Shown in pieces: positions 24,508 to 37,700 of a stretch of DNA of 64,000 bases. The DNA is from Terfezia claveryi. Lineage: Eukaryota > Ascomycota > Pezizomycetes > Pezizales > Pezizaceae. Position numbers and translations under genes: made by a program. Within the stretch, counting starts at the first letter, position 1. Each line of letters starts with the position of its first letter. The notes beneath the pieces are model-generated. The model was not told the origin of the DNA. It saw nothing but the letters and a program-made list of their open reading frames with translations, and searched no databases. The stretch is taken from positions 186,001 through 250,000 of the forward strand of contig WHUX01000037.1 of the NCBI GenBank assembly GCA_015179025.1, written 5' to 3'.

Positions 24508-24964
24508 TTCTCGCGGTGTATGGAACTCCGACCTGGGGTCAAGGGTTGGGAAAGAAAGTAGGGGAACGTGGGATGCGGAACTTTCCTGCCGAAGGAGGAT
24601 GGATTGACGACTGGCGGCTGATAAGGCTTGAGTCCCGTTGAGGCGATCGAGGTTGTAAGATTCGTTTAATGTGGGTTGTTGTTCGGGCGTGGCTTGGCGG
24701 TGAAATCAAGCCCCTGAGTACTTTGTCAGCAGCCGAAGAATCTGTCACTCACCAGCCACATTATCTACATACTGCATGCGCCCAGGTAAGGCTTATGGGT
24801 AGGGCAAGCCCTCCACACAACTGAAATTCAATTTCACCACGAACATCTCGATTTTCCGTAGCTCCGAAAATAGACGAGAGACAGGACGACGAGCCGACGT
24901 ACACACCTACCAACAAAACCATAGCCAGAACCCACCCACTAGCCCACACATACAATTAGTTGCA
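24508..24964. promoter_or_regulatory. Bidirectional promoter SmB / RPL11
   Basis: 457 bp between the divergent start codons of SMB1 (-) and RPL11 (+), so both promoters and leaders must lie here. Two small frames inside it are not credible genes. No factor site was assigned. Confidence 0.6.
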
Positions 24965-25790
<826 letters not shown>

Positions 25791-26248
25791 ACGTATCATC
25801 ACATCAAAACAAAACCGTATGGTATAGTGGGCTATAAAAGAGGAAGGGCACATCTACAGGATGAAAATTGTACCTGGAAAAATGTACGTTTTCTATGACT
25901 ACATATTTCAAACCGGCGCTAGGTGTGTCTGAAAAATCTTTGGGAAAATGAAAAATGGGATGGCATGTTTTTGTGGGGTTCTTTTTTCTCTCTCCTAGCT
26001 TAATTTGGGTTTCGGCGAATCAATTGATTTAAGCTTTTTCGGTTGTGGGAACTTCGATTTACACTGAAGTGACTGATGATACAACAATATGTGTTTACAC
26101 GGGTCGCCTTGTTACGCTCCTGCATACACGTACATATTTGCGTAATGAAACATAGTCTGGTTGGCACAATGAAACCCAACCAGACCTATATGCAAGTGGT
26201 ATATAAGTAAATAATATAAAACTCTGACATCTCCATGTTATACAGAAT
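25791..26248. other. Convergent intergenic region with a small inverted repeat
   Basis: 458 bp between the 3' ends of RPL11 (+) and SMP3 (-), containing the 36-bp hairpin listed separately. Confidence 0.5.
26153..26188. repeat. Short hairpin with TAGTCTGGTTG ends
   Basis: TAGTCTGGTTGG at the left, CCAACCAGACCTA at the right, about 11 bases between; the arms pair with one extra base. Same terminal motif as the 49-bp hairpin at 57,786 and likely a degenerate relative. No clear target duplication. Confidence 0.6.
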
Positions 26249-28086
26249 CTAAGTTGTCAAGTAACAGCTTTCGTCCATTACTCTCCATATCCCTAAACCC
26301 CGACTATCCCACACCTTCATCACCGCTCCAAGCACCCCATCCTTCCCAAAATCAAAATCAAGGTCATCAAAACCCAAATGACTTCGATACACCCAAACCT
26401 TTTGCAACCTGTATAGCTGCTTACCACCGTCTACAACCTTTTCAACATTCATGGCCAAAGGTGCCACCAAATATGTCTCTTTCAGCCCTGTTCCTTTCAG
26501 CTCCACACCACACACACCCTTTTCCTGCTCCAATTTCTCCTTCACTACACTCCGCTTTGCACCCATCAAATCCTCTGTGGAACATCGCTCGTTCATCTCC
26601 CCCAGCAACCACGTAGGTGGAGAATATGTCTTCCACCAAAACACTGACGTAGCGTTTCCCAAATGTTCGGCAATATAATTCTGCACAGGCACAACCCCTC
26701 CTTGATGATACACTCCCATTAGTAAACCCAATGCCACATTAAAAATTATCCACACTGTGATCCATATACTCCGCATATTTCGCGCCCTAGGTAGCTGCAT
26801 GGAACTCAATATAAGTGGCACACATGGCATCAAAAACCTAGCTTCCTGATGTTGGAACACTGAGAGAACAGCTGTTCCAGATATAGCAGAAAGCATAGGT
26901 AAGGTGAATCGAGAGGAGACCAGGGCTGTGAGAGTAGCGGGACCTAGGAGCTGGGGGAGGTTAACCAGGAAGTGGGTGTACCGCGGGTGAAGACCATGAA
27001 GGGCCAGGTTCGAGGTATTTGAGTTGTAGATAAGGTTATTTATCGGGGTGATGACTTTGGAGGAGACGTCGAGAGAAAGAAATGATGGTCTTGGAATGGT
27101 CGGTGGGTGGTAGAAGGCGGTATCCAAGTATATGCCAATGAATGCGATGAGGAAAGCAAAGGAGCCGATAGCTATGAAACCAAGTGGACTGTAACTAGGT
27201 CAGCTGGCACAAAAAAATTGGTGAGAAAGGGAAGCATGTCATACTGCTTCATGTAGTGGGGAACCAGCCTCAGCACCGGGAGAAAAATAAATCCTGGGAA
27301 TGTGATTCTGTTGAAGACACCGAATACAGAGACACATCCTAGAAGTGCACTCGCCAGTAACGCCGAGTCCTGTTGTTGATCAATGTCAATTAGATCAATC
27401 TCAATTAGACCGAGCTCTGTTATGAAGGTCCACGAATTCAACCTTTGACTTGTAGATCCTCTGTATCAACACCAGCGCCCAAGCAACCGCTATCGTCTCC
27501 AGCGAATTGGAGAATGTGTGCGATTGATGTGCCCATGTAACATAACTGCTAGCAACAAGCAACAAAGCAGTGTGTCTATGGCGAGGCGATGAAACAAGTT
27601 CTTGTATCGCCCAATCTTCTGCAACCCACCCACCGGTCTATGTCAATAAACAAATTTCTCACGAGGCCGCACTTGGGCAGATTGAACCAACTTACCAAAA
27701 ACAAACGACGCCACAAGAAACAATATCCTCAGCGTGTAGTAGACTAACTTCGGGCTAGGCGCATCATCACCTGTGATGAGATACAATAGCTGCAATGGCA
27801 GGCCATATGCAAGCCATAGCGGAAAGACACTGCGGATGGGCTTCGCAGAACTGAATTCCCATGTCCTTGTCGTCTCCCAACCGAAAATATCACCTATACA
27901 GAATGCCTGTCAGTAAGACAAGCAGACAAATCGGCGAGCGGGGTGCGGGGGTACGGGAAGTATAGGCGGGACCGTGCCTGCTATCACCTCTAGGCCTTGA
28001 AAGTGCTCGTCAGGGTGAATATAAGAGGGCGAAAGTGCGAAATAAACGCGCACAAGCAGCAGGAGTAGATACAGGCGTCTCCACAT
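26249..28086 (-). CDS. SMP3: GPI mannosyltransferase 4 (GT22, Smp3)
   Basis: ER multi-pass enzyme adding the fourth, side-branching mannose to the GPI core, essential in fungi. Five exons: 27978-28086, 27696-27893, 27443-27618, 27245-27369 and 26249-27188, 515 residues. Start [20 protein letters not shown], then the GT22 lumenal motif HPDEHFQG (residues 24-31). Several hydrophobic segments follow, with [35 protein letters not shown] and [12 protein letters not shown] typical of the family, and HQEARFLMP (the H-x-E-x-R-F motif). Intron 1 appears to use a GC donor (CAG/GCACGG); a GT alternative would insert six residues. Intron 3's donor, GTTGAA, is weak but frame and family agree. Confidence 0.92.
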
Positions 28087-28689
28087 AGCGTGGTGGGAAG
28101 ACAGCGCAGGGAAGAGGCGCTTCAGGAAATATGGCCGTTCAGTCGCTGGGTTGTCGAGGAGAAAGGGGCAGCGAAAGAGGAGTTGAACGGAGAATCCCAA
28201 GAAGCCGGGGAAGAAGGCGGAAGCGTGCAGGAGAACAGGAAAAGTTTCTCGAGTGGGGTGGCAGGAACCCAATCGCGAACATGTCCAGTTTTACCCTGAT
28301 AACTATCTACCTTACCTTGTGCGACGTGGATCTGGCGGGATTTTGTCTGTATGGATGCCCCTCCAGGCTTAAGGCTGCATTGCAGCAAAAGAAATGAGAA
28401 AACCTTTGAAATGCCCTTCGCTTAACTGAGACTCCTGTGAAATAGCCTCGAAGTAACCAGTCTGTTGTCTCTAGGGAAGTTACGAGGTCACGAACACATC
28501 ATATATTAACCTGGGGTACGAGGCTACTGTGAAATGCCCTTTGCTAAGTGGAACATGTGCCCGGTACAACACTAGACCTATCTCTTATATAGTCGTGACT
28601 TTGCATCTCGCTTACCACCTCACATCCCTACCAACTTCCAATCCCACCCCTCTTGACCCCTCCTAACCCCTCACCTCAACAATAGCTAC
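28087..28689. other. Intergenic, SMP3 promoter
   Basis: About 600 bp upstream of SMP3 and of the broken locus on the plus strand. Open frames on both strands here are not conserved-looking; the in-frame extension of SMP3 upstream to 28,272 is rejected in favour of the family start. Confidence 0.45.
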
Positions 28690-29447
28690 AGCAGAGCCCA
28701 GCAATTCTAGGCTTCCAGAAGACCCTAAAAATTGGATCGAGGACCATATGCAACATTTCTGAGGGCAAACATGGAGGCTTTGAAGCTCAAAGAGACTTAC
28801 ATCAATACCATCAAAAATGAAGGTGTCAATAGCAACGCCCTTCTCTGGCTAGAAGCCGATAGTCTCTGGGGTTGTGGGATTTCTTTGGGGCCGACGGTAA
28901 AAATTCTGCACCTGGTCTATAAACTGAAGGTGTCCAAAGGGCTCGTGGACCTTGTAAGTGATACTCAATTTCGTTTTCTCTGCTGCTACAATATTATGTC
29001 TTGTACTGACAATACTTTCTAGCCTATGCATTTGAATTGATTATTGAACCAAGAAGAACCACTTCAATGTCTTGGACAGCGAATCCAAATACTGCAATAC
29101 TAGAAAATCTGGGTGCATCGATCTTAAGGGAATATACTGAATTTAAGGATAGTCCTCTTTTATTCACTTTTAAATGGGGTACACCCATACGCACTTCTCA
29201 ACTACAGTCGGATGAGGATCTTCTAAATGGATTCCCTCGCTATGAGTGTAGTCATATACCTATTAACAACAATGGCCTTCTCACTGCTCTTGTAGAGACT
29301 CTGGAAGGTTTTCTTGAAACTACTTCACTTGATGACTCTGGGGAAGCGGCCAAATCTATCTATGTTCACTCTTTCCTCAATGCAGCAGTCCGGGACTTTA
29401 TGGCCTCTAAGTCAATGTTCTCATTTCTAGTAGAACCGTTACGCTGA
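28690..29447 (+). pseudogene. Broken locus with SAM-domain-like segment
   Basis: Three open segments on one strand in different frames. Segment 1, ending near 28,764, reads PEDPKNWIEDHMQHF. Segment 2 (from about 28,760) reads ALKLKETYINTIKNEG, then ALLWLEADSLWGCGISLGPT and VKILHLVYKLK. Together these resemble a sterile alpha motif (W...E start, LL.L....L...GI..G...KIL core), split by a frame break. A GTAAGT donor at 28953 and the acceptor before 29024 are out of phase with segment 3 (AYAFELIIEP... to 29447, about 140 residues, unrecognised). Either the gene is decayed or my splice model is incomplete. No start codon with a good fit was found. Confidence 0.35.
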
Positions 29448-30079
29448 ACCATGAACTATTGTTCTCACGACACGCAAAAAAACGACTGCCACAGGTGCAT
29501 ATATATTACCCTCATACCACTTTTGCTATGCACACGCTTTTGCTAGTGCCCCTGTGTACATTAGCTTACAGAGGGACGTTAAGTAACATACACCCTCAAT
29601 ACTTCCTTTTCCACAACCCCAATGTATCTTGAGGGTATGACGTAGAGTTTCGCTGACTGTCTAGGAAATTCAAGTTCCTTTTGGCAACATTTTACATGGT
29701 GCTGGAAGATAGATGCACCCATCAAACGCCTCAAGAGTCTCATGTATCGCGAAGTATCATTGGAACATAATCCAGAGATCAAATAAACCATCCATTCATT
29801 TGACGTTTATGTTTTGGTTTTGTCCTTAAAACCTACCCACCCAAACCCCCTCTCCAGCAAATCCCAACCCAGTGTAAAAGAGGTACACAGAAAGAAGATC
29901 CAGATGTGAAAACAGAGATAAAAAAAAAAATATCGACCGGCCCAGGTGATTATTCGAAAGTCAAGTCGTGATAACAAAGAGTAGAACATGTACCGAAAGC
30001 CTGTGAGTAAGAAAATGTAAGGAGATGATGCGAGGCATGAAAACAGATTTCTTTTTTTTAATTGACAGAAGGGAGCTGT
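29448..30079. other. Convergent intergenic region
   Basis: About 630 bp between the broken locus (+) and RPL36 (-). No gene seen. Confidence 0.5.
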
Positions 30080-30681
30080 TTAGTGGCCAGCGGTTCTCCT
30101 GGACTCGGCGATGACTCTGTTGAGGTCGTCGACCTTGGCCTTGGCACGGCCGAAGGTTCCGAGCTGTAGAGAAGGGGGAGGTGTCAGTATTGAGGCGATT
30201 CCACTTGGTGAGCCTCGGGATGATGAATATGTCCGTTGATACGGGATATTCCACATACCCTCTTCTTCGCGAGTTTTCGGGCTCGTTTGTCCTTTCCGTT
30301 ACGGATCAACTCAATTACACGCTTCTCATATGGGGCGAGTCTACACCACAACCAAAAATCCATCAGCATTTCCCTTCCCAATAAAAGAAAAGTGGCGCCC
30401 CCCAAAGCCCTGTCCCACTGCAGAACCGCATTCTCCCTGAACCAGGATCCACATACCCAGCGACCTCCTTGATGATCTCCCTGACGAAAGTAGTCCTTTT
30501 GGAGAGCTTTCCCTTGCTTCGTCCAATGCGGGGCTTGAGCTCCCTAACCTCCGTCTTGTAACCGGAGTTGGTGCCGCGGGCGATCCCTAAACATTCCGTG
30601 AAATCTCCTCTGTCAGATTCTAGACTCCCGAATTTTCAGCCGACGGTCGCTGTGGTACGCACCAGACTTTTGAATGGCCAT
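30080..30681 (-). CDS. RPL36: 60S ribosomal protein L36 (eL36)
   Basis: Structural protein of the 60S subunit. Four exons: 30663-30681, 30457-30586, 30259-30340 and 30080-30163, 104 residues, the standard length. Sequence begins [20 protein letters not shown] and continues [60 protein letters not shown], ending [10 protein letters not shown]. Introns of 76, 116 and 95 bp take up almost half the gene. Very basic throughout, as expected. Confidence 0.95.
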
Positions 30682-32112
30682 TTCTGTTGATTTGGTGGTG
30701 ATTGGCGTTGGTGGTGTGGTTTGTCGTATTTACAAGAGAGCTAAGGCCGATTGTCAAAATTCAGGTGGAGCGTTGCTTAGCTGTTTGAAGAGGGGTTTGC
30801 CCTATGAGTGCATGCTTCATGCTGTAGGCTTGGCATGAGATTTGCAAGCTTCCTATGCATCGCATGCAGTAGAGTGTATATGGTTTAGTAGATATGTATT
30901 TGACTTGACACTGGAAGAACAGGTGCAGGATGTTTGTACATTATCTACGATACCAGTCCGAGGCGCAGATTTGTTCCCGGAGATGCAGTGGAGGAGAGTT
31001 GAACAGAAGTGACAACATTAACAGCAAAATTGTGACCGGCAATGTATTTTCAACTTTATTTCTCTCTTGATCTAAGTGTATGATGGGTAACATTTAAACC
31101 ACAACAGCTTCCAAGGTACATATTTACAATACTCTTTTAGGTCTGTCCGAATAGCCAGCGCCTGTTCTTCTCCCAGTCCCTTCCTCTCTATCGAGCCGAT
31201 TCCATCAGCCAGAAAAAAAATGTGAACCCAATCACTGCGACCGATCTCATTGAGAAAAAGAGAGATCCGCCGCACCCAAGATCAGAACCGTCTATATTTC
31301 AAGACTCCCTCTCCATTCGGTGCCAGCATAAGCCGGCAGAAGTCCCTGCATTCCTGAAAACTCGCAGCAGTAAAGCCGGTGTTTCTTGTGGGGACCTTGA
31401 ACTGAATGTTGGAATTTGCGTTGTTCAATATGGAGAGAAGAGAAAAAGAAGGAGGGAGAAAGGGTCATATATAAATGAAAGGGCTTCTTGGGTGGCTGAG
31501 GCTCTAGGGGTCGGGCTTGGTATGTGGCTTGTAGAAAAAAAATATCCTGCGCAGCCGGCAGCTATGTACATAGGACGTCATTGGCATATAGAGTACGTAT
31601 CGACTTGTCTGTTGCAATATCAAGTCTGCTCTTAAACCGACATCTAAAACCAATTGATTGCAAGACCCCCCCGATTCCCAAGATCCATATATCCAATGAT
31701 ATATCTCTCCGAGCAAACATACGTACGCTCTCCAAACTTCCAACCCGACATACCCCTCGTACCCGATGTCCACAATAGCTACAGACATGATGAAATATCT
31801 GCAGATACATATAGCTCAAATAGATCATAGATCTCTCAATGATCTGTATAAAGCGTTTCTTTAAGAAACCAAGCTTCCTTTTTTCTCCCTTAGTAAACAA
31901 CGTTGGAGGGTCCACGGCATTTGGGGAAAACTTGTCTGTAGAGATAATTGGACAATTACTTGTTTTATTTTTTACAGTTTAGGATTAGTTCATTCCCGCC
32001 AAGCCACTTACCACCTCTATTCTTCTCCTCACACTAATTGACAGAAACCGCCCCACCAAACTATTGTCTCGCATTGCCAGGAGCTTGAGCTCAGTGTATC
32101 GTCCCATCAGCT
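30682..32112. other. Divergent intergenic region
   Basis: 1.4 kb between the divergent starts of RPL36 (-) and the ADE16/17-type gene (+), so both promoters lie here. Short frames (for example on both strands at 31,222-31,915) overlap each other and look random. Confidence 0.5.
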
Positions 32113-34246
32113 ATGTCTATGTCGCAAAAGACTGGTATGCCGATGCTTTGTCCCCCGCCCCGATCGGCTCCCGGCCTGAAGACGTTGTGGGCTCGCTAAT
32201 TCGGGTGCCTGGCCAGCAATCCTCTCCGTCTATAACAAGACTGGTCTTCTTGACCTGGCAAAAGGCCTCGTCCAGCACAATATTCGCTTGCTGGCATCCG
32301 GAGGTACCGCAAAGCTCATCAGAGAAGCCGGCTTCCCTGTCGAGTACGCTTCCCTTTGCCCGAGAGCGACGAAAACCTCACCAAGCTAATCATCCGCCAA
32401 TCAATGGCTCTGTCTGTAGGGATGTTAGCAGTATTACCCATGCTCCAGAAATGCTCTCTGGAAGAGTGAAGACTCTGCACCCAGCGGTCCACGCTGGTAT
32501 GAACCCCAGACAATGTATAGAAGCTCAAGCGTCACGCTCATACATCCAACTACTACTTAGGCATTTTAGCCCGTAACCTTGAATCTGACGAGAAGGATCT
32601 TGCTGAGCAAAGCATCGACAAGGTTGACTACGTCGTGTGCAACCTCTACCCCTTCAAGGAGACTGTGAACAAGATTAATGTCACCATTGCTGAGGCTGTG
32701 GAGGAGATTGACATTGGAGGAGTTACTCTTCTCCGTGCTGCTGCTAAGAACCACTCCAGAGTCACCATCCTCTCTGACCCCAACGATTACCCTGGTTTCC
32801 TAGAGGAGCTCAACAAGGGCGAAGTCACTGAGAACTCCAGGAAAATTTACGCCTTGAAGGCGTTTGAGCACACTGCGGACTATGATGCGGCCATCTCAGA
32901 GTTCTTCAGAAAGAAGTACGCTGGGGACGGTGTTCAACAACTCACCCTCCGATACGGTGCTAATCCCCACCAAAAGCCCGCCCAGGCTTTCGTCAAGTCT
33001 AGCAAATTGCCATTCAAGGTGCTCGCTGGATCCCCAGGGTACATCAACCTCCTCGATGCGCTCAATTCATGGCCTTTGGTGAAGGAGCTGAAGGAATCTC
33101 TCAAGCTCCCAGCCGCTGCTTCCTTCAAACACGTGTCTCCGGCTGGCGCTGCTGTTGGAATTCCCCTTACCGATATTGAAAAGCAAGTCTGTTTCGTCGA
33201 TGACATTGAAGGTATTAATGACTCTCCACTTGCCTGTGCTTATGCTAGGGCCCGTGGTGCCGACAGGATGAGCAGCTTTGGAGACTGGATTGCCCTCTCT
33301 GACGAGGTTGATGCTATCACTGCAAAGATCATTGGAAGGGAGGTCAGTGACGGTGTCATTGCCCCTGGATACTCTCCTGAGGCATTGGAGATCTTGAAGA
33401 AGAAGAAGGGCGGAAAATACACCATCCTTGAGATAGACCCTACCTACGAGGTAATTTGCCCCACAAGATAGAAACACTCAATCCAAATCAATACTAATTT
33501 ATGCCCACTCTAGCCCCCAAGTACCGAGACCCGCCAAGTCTACGGAATCTCCCTCTCCCAACAACGCAACGACATCAAAATCACCTCCCAAACCTTCTCC
33601 CACGTCATAACCCCCCCCAACAGCATCCTCCCTGATTCTGCCATCGTCGACCTCACCGTCGCAACCATCTCCCTCAAATACACCCAATCCAACTCCGTCT
33701 GCTACGCCAAGCATGGACAAATTGTCGGCCTCGGTGCAGGCCAGCAGTCTCGTATCCATTGCACCCGTCTCGCGGGTGACAAGGCCGATAACTGGTGGCT
33801 CAGACAACACCCGCGTGTTCTCGGGCTCAAGTTTAAGAAGGGTACTAAGCGCCCAGATAAGTCTAACGCCATTGATCTCTTTGTCACTGGTCAGGCGCCA
33901 AAGGAGGACGGGCTCGAGAAGGAGATGTACGAGAAAGTGTTTGAGGAAGTGCCGGTGGAGTTGACGTACGAGGAGAAGAGGGAGTGGTTGAATAAGTTGG
34001 ATGATGTCGCTGTGTCCAGTGATGCTTTCGTGAGTTCACGCTGGGTTTTATTGAGATTATCCTCAACTATGATACTAATATAATGTCTAGTTCCCATTCA
34101 TTGACAATGTCTTCCGTGCAGCCCGCTCGGGAGCAAAGTATATCGCCGCCCCAGGTGGCTCTGTCAATGATGATGCAGTCCACGATGCTGCTAAACAGTG
34201 TGGTATCACTTTTGTCGACCAGAGCACTAGGCTGTTCCACCATTAA
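32113..34246 (+). CDS. ADE17: Bifunctional AICAR transformylase / IMP cyclohydrolase
   Basis: Catalyses the last two steps of de novo purine synthesis: formylation of AICAR and ring closure to IMP. Six exons: 32113-32134, 32217-32343, 32420-32496, 32561-33450, 33514-34029 and 34091-34246, giving 595 residues, the family length. N-terminal cyclohydrolase domain (about 1-200): [67 protein letters not shown]-terminal transformylase: RYGANPHQ, the catalytic Lys-His pair in [54 protein letters not shown] and AAPGGSVND. Yeast has two paralogues (ADE16/ADE17); filamentous fungi usually one, so the symbol is nominal. Confidence 0.95.
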
Positions 34247-34700
34247 AGTTGTTTATATAGACGAGGACGAGGAGGAAGAGGGGCAATATCCATTCATCGT
34301 AATCATGCGCTTTTAATCTGTGTAGATAATTGGGGGGAAGGACAAGTTTGCTGGGTAAAAACTCCGGAATTTTATTGGTAAAATCACACGTAGAATATGC
34401 GTGGCCATATTACTATTTAACAAATTTCTTTCTTCCAATGTTGATTGCATTCCACTTGGGAAAGCTACCGATGCATTAGAAAGAATAATATTGAACTGTG
34501 TGATGTTATGTATGTGGTGAAACCACTCTGGTACCACAACCTAAACATCAAACCACACAAACAAAAAAATAGTAAAAATGTATAAACAAAAGTGATGTAG
34601 TATCTATAATACTCCTTATACTGCCTTTCATCTCTTAACTCCTCGAAGAGCTAGGATATAAATACCACTCTGTCAAAAGTCCACTCAACCACAGTTATAT
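34247..34700. other. Convergent intergenic region
   Basis: 454 bp between the 3' ends of the ADE16/17-type gene (+) and PAN1 (-), AT-rich; presumably both 3' UTRs. Confidence 0.5.
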
Positions 34701-37700
34701 TCATTCCAACACCCTCCCAGACACCGCAGCTGCACTTCTATCCTTCGTAACCGTTTTCTTCAAAGCCTTGCCTGAGGAGATCTGTCCCAATAGCGACCCT
34801 AGATTAGGCACTGCGGCAGGTGGTCCTGATGGCATCGGCGGAGGGGGTGGCGGAGGGGGTAGTGTTGGCCCAGTAGGGAAGTTCCCCGGCATTGGCGGAG
34901 GTGGAGGAGGAGCACCAGCCCCAAAGTTCAGCATTCCAGGTGGAGGTGGAGAAGGTGCCCCCGCTGGCGGCGCCACCATTACCGGGCTCGGATTAGCAGC
35001 TGGCTCCTTGTTCCCCATACTCGACAGCGGTCTCGCGGGTGCCATAGACCCAAAGAGCAGAGATGCCAAGGCAGCGGTACTTGTCCTTCCTGCATCATCA
35101 TCATCCGAGTCACTGCCCGAGCCAGGCTCCGAGTCGACGACAGACCAGTCGTCTTCCGGCTCGGGTTTGACACGGCTACGCTTAACTGGTGCCGTGGGCT
35201 GCACGGGCGCGCTTGCAGATTTGTCTCCACCGGCTGCAAGGTCCTTGAAGAAGGGGTTCTTGGAGCCTTCGCTTTGAGGGGTCACGGAAGAAACACCACT
35301 GCCAGAGTTAGCAGCTTCGAGTTGCTTGTAGAATGGGTTGCGGTTCTCTGTTTGTGCAGGGGTTTGGATGGTGGGGACTGCTGGGGGAGTCGCGGTAGGG
35401 GGGATTGGTGGTGCTGGTAGTGTGGGAGCTTCTGCTGGAGGGGAAACAGCAGCAGGGGAGAAGGTTGTATCGCTTCGAGGAGGAGTGACGACATTGCCTG
35501 GGGTAGCAGGGTCCTCATCATCGGATGAGCTTTCGTCCTCCATTACCTCTCTTTGAAGGCGCAGGCGCCTGTGAACGCGGTAATTAGTATCACGTACGTG
35601 ATTATGTGATTATGTTATCAGGGGAGGGTTTACTCTTCTTCCACACGTGCCGCCTCAATCTCAGCACGCATGGCTGCCAGCCGCGCCTCTTTCTCTTTAG
35701 CGGCTTGCAGTGTCGCCTTCTTCTTCGCAGATTCCTCCTTCTTCTTGAGTTTACCTTGCTTAACCTCATCCTCCATTGCTTGTAGTCGTGCCTTCGCAGC
35801 CTCCCTCTCCCGCATCAGCTCTTCCTCCTCCCGGAGTGTTTCTTCCCTATGGGCTGATGAGCATACATTCCACCATACTTGCAAAGGGACACATACTCTA
35901 ATTCCAATCTTGCTCTCTCCTGGGCCTCTTGCTCTGCAGCCAATGCTCGCTCCTCGGCTTCCTTCTCAGCCCGCTTCCTTGCTTCATCTTGAGCCTGAGT
36001 ATCCTTCTTTGCCCCTCTGGAGGAAGGAGGTGGTGGGGGTGGCTTCTTGCCAATCGGCCTTGAGGATGTGATGCTTGGGGGTGCTATTGACTCCCCAGCG
36101 AGCCTCTGCTGACGTATCTGTTCACGTTCCGCTTCTAGATCTTCAGCCTTTCTACGGCGTTCTTCAGCCTCCTTTCTTTCCCTCTCTTGTCTCTGCTCTG
36201 CTGTTTCCATGAGGGCACCGGGCCTAATTGTACATTTAATACCCATAGCAGCAAGGCGCTCGGCCATCCTTTGCTCGGCTTGTTGCTTGATGAATGCTGC
36301 CCTCTCTTCTGGAGTCTTATAGGACGAGTAGGAGCCACCACCGCTGCCCGCAGCGGGCGTGGGCGCTGCGGTAGAAGGTCGTAGAGGAGATACTGCCCGC
36401 TTTACTTGCTCATCATACCTTGCACGGGCGTCACCGCGACGAGGCTCTCGGTCATCTTCGCGCTTAGTCCTTGCCGCACGAGATGATCGTTGCAACTCAA
36501 AGATAAAATCTCTAACTTCATCCTCAACACCAAGACCTTCCTCCCACCTCCTAGATTCATGTTCATTCGCATTGCTCTTTGAACTCGAGCTCTTCAGGGA
36601 ATCCTCAAGACCTCTCCTGAATTCCTCAACGCTTTCCTCTACTTCACGAGTCATCCTCTCGTTGTTTTCTCGTTCAGCTGTAATCTTCTGGGTCTCATCA
36701 GCGAGTCTCCTTGGTGCATCCTCATCTTCGCCCACCGATGGTGGTGCTGGCTTTCCTGTCAGCGCAGCCAATCTTTGCTGCATCATGGCCTTTGATTTGG
36801 CCTTCAGTCTGTCAGCTTCTGTGATACTGCCGCCTGGCCCAGTACCGACAATTGAGGATGCAGAATTAGGATGAGCTTTGGCGTCCTTCAGACGGAATAA
36901 TTCCAACTTGGCATCTGCAATACTACGCTCAGCCTTCCTGACTTTGGAGGCAATGTCGGGCAAGCGGTCAGTCAAGTTTTGAAGCTGTTTTCGCAATTGC
37001 CGCCTCTCAGCGTCGGCATCGCTTGAGCGATCTTGAGCATTGGGATGGGTATCAATTTCTTCTTGAATCCTCCGAATCCTCCTGAAAAGATCCTCGGCGT
37101 CACGCCTATCCCGCCTATCTAGAATTTCATCATCCTCCACAGCAGCTTCATCTTTAATATCAATAGCATTCAATAGGACCTGTTTCTCCTTGACCTTCTT
37201 GCGTAACTGCTCCAGAGACAACTGTTCTGTTTTAACTTCTGGTGCGGGTGAGCGTTCCCGGGCAGGCGCACGGCGGCGAGCGCTAGATTGATATCCTACA
37301 TCGTTATCATTATGTTTATAGACAGTTGCATCCTTACGGAGAGCTTCCTGGTTCCGATCGCTCCTGAAAGAATGGCTTTTCAAGTAACTAACTCCGGTCG
37401 CTTTTCGGGCGTCTGCCTCGCTCTTCAGAAAGCCTTTGACAGTATTGACAGATTCTGAGAACTTCCTATGGGATGGCGGGACCAACTCTGAAGGTAGCCG
37501 TGCTGGGACGTCATAACCGTTAAGCTTGCGATAGATCAAGTGCATTGCTACTGAGAATTCATCTTTGTCAAGCTTTCCTCTGTTGTGAGGGTCTGCCAGT
37601 GTCCATATCTGTTCGAGAACACTTTTGTCTAGTCCACTCTGACCGAAAACTTCAATACATGTTTGGCCAGTGAGGTATCCCTGGTTCAGACCATCCCATG

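Noticed and set aside
28087..28272. N-terminal extension of SMP3
   Set aside because: The open frame continues upstream, but the GT22 family starts at the [13 protein letters not shown] signal anchor at 28,086.
34768..35277. 169-residue Gly-rich ORF on the plus strand
   Set aside because: It is the antisense shadow of the proline-rich Pan1 C terminus.
36359..36874. 171-residue ORF on the plus strand opposite PAN1
   Set aside because: It mirrors the strongly supported Pan1 coiled-coil exon and has only Ser/Arg/Leu-rich antisense character.
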